Below, piece after piece: positions 58,284-64,000 of a DNA stretch of 64,000 nt (its first letter is position 1; every line of letters starts with the position of its first letter). The notes under the pieces were generated by a model. It was not told the origin of the DNA and made no database searches. It worked only from the letters and a program-made list of their open reading frames with translations. The stretch lies in NCBI RefSeq assembly GCF_900110605.1, contig NZ_FOFI01000004.1, forward strand, positions 186,001 to 250,000, written 5' to 3'. Source of the DNA: Epilithonimonas lactis. GTDB taxonomy: Bacteria; Bacteroidota; Bacteroidia; Flavobacteriales; Weeksellaceae. The position numbers and the translations under genes are program-made.

Positions 58284-58333
58284 AACAAAAATAGCAGGAA
58301 AAAACTTGTTTTACTAAGTTCATTCCCGCTATT
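58284..58333 (-). terminator. Terminator of the beta-propeller gene
   Basis: AATAGCGGGAATGAACTT / AAGTTTTTTCCTGCTATT stem on the minus strand, followed by T residues, 29 bp after the stop. Confidence 0.75.
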
Positions 58334-58361
58334 CAGATATATAGAGAGCGTGTTTTACAAT

Positions 58362-59414
58362 CTACTTTTTAATAAACTTTATTGTTTGTCCGTTTTCTAA
58401 TTTGATTAAGTAAAGACCAGATTTCAAATTTTCTGTATTGATTTTCTGATTGTTATCAATAACGCCTTTGCCCAACTGCATTCCAGAAATGTTGAAAATG
58501 GTATAGTTTTCCGGCTTGGTCAAACCTGATATTTGAAGAAAATCGGAAACAGGATTTGGATAAGCCTGGAAATTAACTTTAGAAAAATCGTTCACAGCTA
58601 AAGTCGGCAATTGCAATTTGGAGATTTTGTTCCCGATAAAATCTGAGATGTACAAGTAATTATCCTTGATTGCCATTCCTCGAGACAACGCGATTCCAGT
58701 GACAACGTCTGTTGCGGTTGGGTTGGTTGCCGAAAGGTCTACCTTCACAATTTTTCCTACCGAAGCAAGCAAAACGTACAAATCACTGCCATAAAGAATG
58801 CTTGTGTAAGGCTCATCTTCTAATCCTGTCACAACAGTGGAGGCAGTTGGCACTGCGTCGGTAATATTGATTTTTGAAATTTTTTTGCCAACAGATTCAG
58901 AGATGTAGAGCACATCGCCGTCGAAAAATAGTCCGCTCGGCGTGCCAACTCCTGTGACAACATTTGTAGGCGTAGGTGTAGGATTGCTTAGGTCTATTTT
59001 TGAAATTTTGTTTTCGAAATATTGTGCGTAATAAAGGTCATTGCCTTTGATTTGTAAAGAGTACGCTTCACCTGTGATTCCTGTCAAAACATCTACTGGC
59101 GTTGGTGTTGCATCTGTAATATTGATTTTGGAAATTTTCTTGGCATCAAATTCATTAATGTAAAGCTCATCACCTTTGAAAGCAAGTTCGATGGCTGTGC
59201 TCAATCCACTCACAACAAGAGTTGGCGTAGGCGATGCATCATTGACATTGATTTTGGAAATGCTTCCGGTCAACGCTTCTGTGATATACAAATCATTTCC
59301 TTTGAAGGCGATTCCCCAAGGATAGTTGATTCCAGTTGCCACATCTGTGGTTTGTGCAGTTAGACTTTGCGCGCCTATCAAAGCAATGAATGATAAAGTA
59401 AAAATTCTCTTCAT
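58362..59414 (-). CDS. Secreted beta-propeller protein with T9SS sorting domain
   Basis: 350 aa from MKRIFTLSFIALIGAQSLTA; the open frame runs 59 residues upstream but the signal peptide fixes this start. Six or so repeats of about 42 residues contain KISKINITDATPTP and GDVLYISESVGKKISKI, an NHL/SMP-30-like propeller. The last ~80 residues are a type A sorting domain (VNFQAYPNPVSDFLQISG ... GLYLIKLENGQTIKFIKK). It is exported by the type IX system and may bind a partner or ligand on the cell surface; no catalytic residues are evident. Confidence 0.85.
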   Translation of the reverse strand: MKRIFTLSFIALIGAQSLTAQTTDVATGINYPWGIAFKGNDLYITEALTGSISKINVNDASPTPTLVVSGLSTAIELAFKGDELYINEFDAKKISKINITDATPTPVDVLTGITGEAYSLQIKGNDLYYAQYFENKISKIDLSNPTPTPTNVVTGVGTPSGLFFDGDVLYISESVGKKISKINITDAVPTASTVVTGLEDEPYTSILYGSDLYVLLASVGKIVKVDLSATNPTATDVVTGIALSRGMAIKDNYLYISDFIGNKISKLQLPTLAVNDFSKVNFQAYPNPVSDFLQISGLTKPENYTIFNISGMQLGKGVIDNNQKINTENLKSGLYLIKLENGQTIKFIKK

Positions 59415-59645
59415 TTCTTTCTTTTTTCTTGTTAATATTTTGGTTTTAAATCGTGTCAACTGCAGTCGGTACAAGTTTATTTTGATAAAACAAATCTGAT
59501 ACTGATGCAATATTAGAAAACAAATATTACAAACGAATAGAGCAATGAAGTAAATTGAAACGAGGCATAAAGATTGAGCCTCAAGGGTCACCGACTGCCA
59601 GGGGTCAAAATTTATAACTCGATGATTATCATTAATTTAATAAAT

Positions 59646-61181
59646 TCATCGATTTGAAAGCTCTTTGAACAGGTCGACTTCTTTGTTGTACAGAATGATA
59701 GCTTTTGGCTTGGTGTAGTGCTTGTCGGTTTCCTCCACCGAGTTTAATTTGGCGTACAATTGTCGTCTCCATCGGTTGATGGTTTCTGCAGATTTGAAAA
59801 AGCTGACAGCAATCTGCACTTCCTCTACGCCTTCCACAATTTTCAACCAAAGTTCAAGTTGCTGTTGCGTCAAATCGTACTTGGTTTTCAAATATTCATT
59901 AAAACCATCTTTGAATTTTAAAGAAAGCAAATCCAATCGTTTTCTTTTTTCGCGTTTCAGGTAAATTGAAAATGCAAAAATGACAAGACAAATTATTGCA
60001 ACGGATGAAATGATGATTGTAAGAATTGTATTGTTTTTAAGTTTGATTGCCTGTTTGCCGAGTTCGGTTTTTTGGGCAAGAATGGTGTTTTGGTCTTTTT
60101 CGAAGTTGTATTGGTCTTTCAATTGTGAAATTCCAATCGTATTGTTGACAGAAATGATGGAGTCGTTGTACTGTTTCAGACGTTTCTGAGAATGCAAAGC
60201 GTCTTTGTAATTGCCAAGTCCTTCTTGAATCAAAGAATTGTTTTGATAATATTGAACTTTGAACGTCGGGACAAAGTAATATTTGGCTGTATCTTTTGAA
60301 ATTTCGGTGATGAATGTTGAGGCTTTATCAAATTTCTTAAGACCAACCAATGCAGTAATGGCGTTCATTTTCGCTTCCAGAATAACCGCTTCATCATTGA
60401 TTTTATTTGCTTCGATTAATCCTTTTTCGCTGTATTTGAAGGCGTTGTCAAAATCATTCATTTGCGCATAACTGGACGAAAGCGCACTTAGATTTTCAAA
60501 AGTGCCAACAATGTCTTTTTTGGAATTTGAAATGTTCAAGGCCTGATTCAGATAATTGATTGAAGATTTGAAATCTCCTTTCATCGAAGCATTGATTCCC
60601 AATCCGCGGTAAACTTTTCCTTTGTTCAGAACTTGAGCTGTATCTTTTTTCAGAATCTCCAGCTGTTTCAAAAAATATTGCGACGCTTTGTCGTATTCTC
60701 CAACGTACGCGTGGCTCCAGCCCAACATATAAAGCGTGGAATTGACCTTCGCAACTTCCTTGCTTTCTTCATAGCATTTTTTGGCTTGCAGACAGGCTTG
60801 GATAGATTCGTAGCCTTTTCCAAGATTGAATTTGCAAACCCCAAGATTATTGAAAATCTCACAGTTTTTGTTGGATGATGGAAGTTTGATTGCCGATTCA
60901 AAAACCTTCACAGCTTCACCAAATTCCCTGAAAGCCATATGGATTTTTCCTTTTTGATTCAAGGCGAGGATTTGTTGGTCGGCGTTTTTTTTGGTTTTAC
61001 TAAGATTAATCGCTTTGTTTACAGAGAGAAGCGCATTCGGTTTATTTCGCTGTTCCAAGAAACGTTTGGATTGGTCGATTAATTTTTGGATTTCGTCTTT
61101 GTCTTGAGCTGGCTTATTAATAGAAAAATAATTCTGAGAAAATCCTAAAAATAGTAACAGTAAAAAGCCGATTTTTTGCAT
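59646..61181 (-). CDS. TPR sensor protein with C-terminal helix-turn-helix
   Basis: 511 aa from MQKIGFLLLLFLGFSQ; the frame has a longer N-terminus that is less likely. Signal peptide (about 1-22), tetratricopeptide repeats (about 25-330), one membrane segment (about 370-392, TILTIIISSVAIICLVIFAF), and a cytosolic C-terminal domain with LTQQQLELWLKIVEGVEEVQ and SAETINRWRRQLYAKL, which looks like a DNA-binding HTH. This is a one-component Bacteroidota regulator layout: periplasmic TPR, membrane span, DNA-binding tail. The palindrome TGACGATTACCGTCA lies just upstream (61187-61201). Confidence 0.8.
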   Translation of the reverse strand: MQKIGFLLLLFLGFSQNYFSINKPAQDKDEIQKLIDQSKRFLEQRNKPNALLSVNKAINLSKTKKNADQQILALNQKGKIHMAFREFGEAVKVFESAIKLPSSNKNCEIFNNLGVCKFNLGKGYESIQACLQAKKCYEESKEVAKVNSTLYMLGWSHAYVGEYDKASQYFLKQLEILKKDTAQVLNKGKVYRGLGINASMKGDFKSSINYLNQALNISNSKKDIVGTFENLSALSSSYAQMNDFDNAFKYSEKGLIEANKINDEAVILEAKMNAITALVGLKKFDKASTFITEISKDTAKYYFVPTFKVQYYQNNSLIQEGLGNYKDALHSQKRLKQYNDSIISVNNTIGISQLKDQYNFEKDQNTILAQKTELGKQAIKLKNNTILTIIISSVAIICLVIFAFSIYLKREKRKRLDLLSLKFKDGFNEYLKTKYDLTQQQLELWLKIVEGVEEVQIAVSFFKSAETINRWRRQLYAKLNSVEETDKHYTKPKAIILYNKEVDLFKELSNR

Positions 61182-61186
61182 TGATA

Positions 61187-61201
61187 TGACGATTACCGTC
61201 A
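61187..61201. promoter_or_regulatory. Possible operator palindrome
   Basis: TGACG-ATTAC-CGTCA, a 5-bp inverted repeat with a 5-bp centre immediately upstream of the TPR regulator start. It could be an autoregulatory site; this is only a suggestion. Confidence 0.25.
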
Positions 61202-61363
61202 AAAATAAATAAAAATAATGAAGAAAAAGTCATTATTGTTAACTAAAATTCAATAGAGCTGTTTAATGATGACTTTGCAATATTTTAAGAATTTCTCTTG
61301 TCTGATGATTGTCAACTTCGCTTCCAAAATTCACCACTTTATTTTCATAATTGAAAAATCAAA

Positions 61364-62173
61364 TTACTTTTTGCGTTTGATTTTGATAATCAAAAAGATA
61401 TAACAAAAAATGGTCACCGCAATCGAAGTGTAGGTTACCAGATGATTTCTGCCATTATTACCAAAAAAATAGATAAAGATAAAAGCCAAAATGAGAGGCA
61501 AAACCAGCAACAGTTTTGAAATGTACATTTCACTTTCGTTCTTCAAAGCTTTTTGATGTTCACTTTCTAGATTTAATTTTTCAGGGAAGTTTTCCTCTAC
61601 GAACGATTTGATTTTTTCGATATTTTGAATGTTCAATTCTCTTGGACTGATGATGGATTTGCTCGTGACAATCAATAAATGTTTTTCTTTAAATATGAAA
61701 GAATTGATGTCTTTGACACTAAAAGTTTTCAGGAATTGTTTCGGATTCAAAGCGTAGGATTTGTAGTCGTTATCTTCTGTATGAAGGCATTTTAATCGAG
61801 AAGAATCCAAATAAAAAACTTCGAAGGAATATTCTTTCTAATACTCTTTAATGCTTTCTAAGCTGGATTCATAGAAAAACAGTGGCGAGAAAAGTATTGA
61901 AGTAGCGAGGATTTCTACAAATTCAATTTCAGGTATTTGTGAAATTAAAATAATCGAAACGACGTAAATTATGATTAAAATTGAAAACTTTGTCCTGAAT
62001 TTTTTATCGAGAAATATCAGAACAAAAATCAGAATAATGGCCATCACATTTCGCCAATTCAAAAATAAACTCAGCAATCCTAAAATAAGAAAAACCCCAT
62101 TGAAAAGCAAAAGCACCAAATCGTTCTTTTTGCCAAAGTTTTTAATGGTGATGCTAATGTTTTTCTGCCTCAT
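61364..62173 (-). pseudogene. Membrane protein gene split by an in-frame TAG
   Basis: The frame from ATG at 62173 runs 111 codons (MRQKNISITIKNFGKKNDLV ... SLESIKEY), meets TAG (61838-61840) and then stays open in the same frame for another 157 codons (KEYSFEVFYLDSSRLKCLHT ... LIIKIKRKK). The C-terminal part has only a TTG as a possible start (61810) and no ribosome site. The two halves together form a plausible 269-residue protein: three membrane spans, a soluble domain of about 80 residues, then two further spans. So this looks like a single gene with a nonsense mutation. Two separate proteins, or readthrough, cannot be excluded. Confidence 0.6.
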
Positions 62174-62201
62174 AGTTTATTCTGAAAATTAAAATAAAAA
62201 A

Positions 62202-62867
62202 TTAATCCGTGTAATAATCAGATAAAAATCGAGCATTTTCGGGAATTATTGTGACCATTGGAAATTTATCACCTTCCTCTCTGATTTTCTCGTTGACGGT
62301 TTTTGGACTTGCTACGAATGAAACTTGTTTGCGCCAAACCACAATATTTTCAGTGAAAGCCAAAGGCAGTTTTTTGGCAAATTCGTTGGGTTTTATAAAA
62401 TCTGGACGGAACAAAATTGCAATTTCTTTGTCCATCGGTGTTTGAGGATTTTCCGTAGCGATGTCGATTTTTTCTGCAATTCTGTCGATGAAGTTTTCGT
62501 CGTGGCGGTTTTCATCGGTGGTGTAGATGCAATAGAAGACGCGTTCGGTCGCATTTCCTACAATGATTTTTGCCACGGAAATTGGAGCAATATTGGTGGT
62601 CGCCAATAATTTTTTCTTCGTCGAATCCGCAATGATTTTGACAAGTCCAAAGCACAGAAGCGCAACTGCAACTAGGACGATAAGCATTGTCATTCCAACG
62701 GTATCAGTCAAATCGCTGATGAAAGCCATTGCGACAAACATCAAAAGTCCGATTCCGATGACCAATGGCAAATAGATAATTCTGTTGTGCCCAAATGAGG
62801 AAACGCCGATATATTTGTTAATAATCACGGAATCAGTTTCAAGTTTTTTTAGTTTTTCAATGTTCAT
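62202..62867 (-). CDS. Membrane protein of unknown function
   Basis: 221 aa. Two membrane segments (about 32-50 and 60-78), then a soluble domain (about 90-221) of alternating strands and helices with YCIYTTDENRHDENFIDRIA and KLPLAFTENIVVWRKQVSF. The start is the first ATG, MNIEKLKKLETDSVIINKYI. It belongs to a run of small unknown membrane proteins on the same strand. No family recognised; no partner gene of known function is present. Confidence 0.65.
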   Translation of the reverse strand: MNIEKLKKLETDSVIINKYIGVSSFGHNRIIYLPLVIGIGLLMFVAMAFISDLTDTVGMTMLIVLVAVALLCFGLVKIIADSTKKKLLATTNIAPISVAKIIVGNATERVFYCIYTTDENRHDENFIDRIAEKIDIATENPQTPMDKEIAILFRPDFIKPNEFAKKLPLAFTENIVVWRKQVSFVASPKTVNEKIREEGDKFPMVTIIPENARFLSDYYTD

Positions 62868-62957
62868 TTCTTTGAGTTTTTAGTGATTTGTTTGTGAATT
62901 TGATTACAATCTGTCATAAATGCAGTAACAAATTGCAATCCAAAATTTCGTTAAAAA

Positions 62958-63887
62958 TTAAATTTTCTCATCCTTCAACCCAATATAAAACCGATACTTA
63001 CAAGCAAACTGCTCAATGCCACTCAAGGAAATGCTGACTTTACCATTGGTCCATTCGATGTGACCTAAATCGAGGTTGTCGTATTTTTCCAGTTCAATGA
63101 AAGTTGGCTCGCCTAGCAAATCCGTTAATTTTTCTTTTAATTCTAAGAATTTTTGATAACCATTGTTTTCGGCACCTAGGAATTCGTCGGTTTGGGCAAA
63201 TGGTTTTTTGCTGTCGATATCCAGCCATTTCATTACGCCAACGTAAGACTCAAAACCGTCCAAAATCTTGTGCTTTCCAAGAAACCAATTGGTTCTGTCG
63301 CCACTGTCTTTTCTGTCTTCCGCGTATTTATCCAGCTCGGAATAAGGCGTAAGCCAATGAATGAAAACCTGAGTGTCCTCAAACAAAAGTCCAGTTTGCA
63401 GATTTTCCCAGATTTGTCTGCGCTTGATTTCTTTGTCGGTGGAGTAGGGAAATATGAAATGAGGATTCATTTGTGGCGTTTTTTTCTTCATATAAATAAG
63501 ACAAACAAAATTCACAATTGCCAGCGGAATCCAAAACGGCGAAGCAAATACAATCGAAAAGATGAACAACGGAACGATGCCTTTCAGTCCAGCCGTAATC
63601 ACATTATCCATTGGCAAACGTGTTCCAATCGAAGTGAAAATACACGCCACCAACATTCCAAATAGACTTAATAAAATTGAAATCCCAGCCAATTTCCATT
63701 TGTAGTAATTTTGATTTTCATCTTTGTCTAATTGAAAAAATACAGTTCCATAAGCGATAAAAATAATCAATGAAATAATAATCCGATACAGAAAATCCAA
63801 CTCTGGAAACATGAGCAAAGCCAAATTACCAACCAGCAAATTCACAAAAATGCAAATAAAAAATATTAAACCATTTCGATGATTCAT
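62958..63887 (-). CDS. Membrane protein of unknown function
   Basis: 309 aa with four membrane segments (about 7-27, 31-50, 65-88, 105-131) and a cytosolic C-terminal domain (about 140-309: DKEIKRRQIWENLQTGLLFE, GFESYVGVMKWLDIDSKKPF, GHIEWTNGKVSISLSGIEQF). Start ATG at 63887 overlaps the TAA of the next gene upstream, so they are coupled. No family recognised. Confidence 0.7.
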   Translation of the reverse strand: MNHRNGLIFFICIFVNLLVGNLALLMFPELDFLYRIIISLIIFIAYGTVFFQLDKDENQNYYKWKLAGISILLSLFGMLVACIFTSIGTRLPMDNVITAGLKGIVPLFIFSIVFASPFWIPLAIVNFVCLIYMKKKTPQMNPHFIFPYSTDKEIKRRQIWENLQTGLLFEDTQVFIHWLTPYSELDKYAEDRKDSGDRTNWFLGKHKILDGFESYVGVMKWLDIDSKKPFAQTDEFLGAENNGYQKFLELKEKLTDLLGEPTFIELEKYDNLDLGHIEWTNGKVSISLSGIEQFACKYRFYIGLKDEKI

Positions 63888-64000
63888 TAGCTGTTATTAG
63901 TTTGAAATTTTGCCTTAAAATGATTATAAATCATCAAACCAATCACTGAGGTCAACAGGGCAAATGCCAAATCTATTACTAAGAAAAAATAATTTTTCCT
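63887..64000 (-). CDS. 3' end of a membrane protein gene, cut by the window edge
   Basis: The last 37 residues are visible (RKNYFFLVIDLAFALLTSVI then GLMIYNHFKAKFQTNNS) with a hydrophobic segment and a basic tail, ending in TAA that overlaps the next start (TAATG). The reading frame is open to the window end. Nothing more can be said about the function. Confidence 0.6.
   Translation of the reverse strand, partial: RKNYFFLVIDLAFALLTSVIGLMIYNHFKAKFQTNNS

Noticed and set aside
1..64000. Transposase, integrase or phage genes to explain the repeats
   Set aside because: No protein with transposase, integrase or phage structural motifs is encoded in the window.
1..64000. tRNA or rRNA genes
   Set aside because: I looked through the intergenic stretches for cloverleaf-like GGTTCGAATCC-type segments and rRNA-like sequence and found none; a covariance search would be needed to be certain.

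Overview
The window looks like chromosomal DNA of a flavobacterium of the family Weeksellaceae (Chryseobacterium or a close relative). This is an inference from gene content and signals, not from a marker-gene search. Supporting signs are AT-rich DNA, A-rich leaders without strong Shine-Dalgarno sites, Bacteroidota-type promoters (TTG, 18-21 bp, TAnnTTTG), type IX secretion C-terminal sorting domains, a GLPGLI-family protein, a mevalonate kinase, a TonB-dependent receptor and Crp/Fnr regulators of the Bacteroidota kind. I see no rRNA, tRNA, CRISPR array, prophage or intact insertion sequence.

Layout. 0-7 kb: an OmpA-family porin flanked by two nearly identical hairpins; a helical protein of unknown function behind a decayed gene made of nine 21-bp repeats; a HEPN-like protein; a Crp/Fnr - NmrA-like oxidoreductase - SMR efflux operon; YdeI-like and LolA-like proteins. 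7-14 kb: a secreted M36 metallopeptidase, a small monooxygenase, a 2-oxoacid dehydrogenase E2, a ParE-type toxin-antitoxin pair and prfB, followed by three tandem 174-bp repeats. 14-26 kb: an ECF sigma/anti-sigma/outer-membrane operon, thiolase, UMF1-type MFS transporter, esterase, mevalonate kinase, UbiA-type prenyltransferase, GNAT, GLPGLI protein and S1/P1 nuclease. 26-36 kb: uvrA, map, small secreted proteins, and the two CoA-transferase subunits separated by an ABC exporter and an unknown gene on the other strand. 36-43 kb: DUF4197, a translationally coupled DUF72 - sirtuin - GNAT/nitrilase operon, and a SAM-I riboswitch with its terminator in front of a TonB receptor. 43-54 kb: a copper-type P-ATPase carrying repeat-derived insertions, a PanE-like reductase, secreted proteins, an EamA exporter, a Crp/Fnr with two SMR exporters, a Crp/Fnr with DJ-1 and monooxygenase genes, LOG-family and DUF6624 proteins. 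54-64 kb: GH13 amylase, glycosyltransferase, two lipoproteins, a T9SS-sorted beta-propeller protein, a TPR regulator, and a run of unknown membrane proteins, one of them split by an in-frame TAG, running off the window end.

Themes. Three separate Crp/Fnr-like regulators each sit directly upstream of a small efflux or detoxification operon. Thiolase and the CoA-transferase could act together on acetoacetyl-CoA, although they are not clustered. The sirtuin has the Tyr-x-x-Arg motif of deacylases acting on acidic acyl groups, lacks the zinc cysteines, and is co-transcribed with an acetyltransferase-amidohydrolase fusion.

The most distinctive feature is the density of dispersed palindromic repeats. 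One family has arms of the form AACCACAAAAGTCACAAAAG, with two perfect 20-bp copies and several diverged ones. Others include a CTGAGC-GAGTCGAAG repeat that has entered the copper ATPase reading frame and a ~92-bp element present in two orientations. I did not find a clear new defence or biosynthetic system. The best leads are the riboswitch-controlled TonB receptor, the sirtuin operon, the repeats inside the copper ATPase and the decayed heptad-repeat gene.
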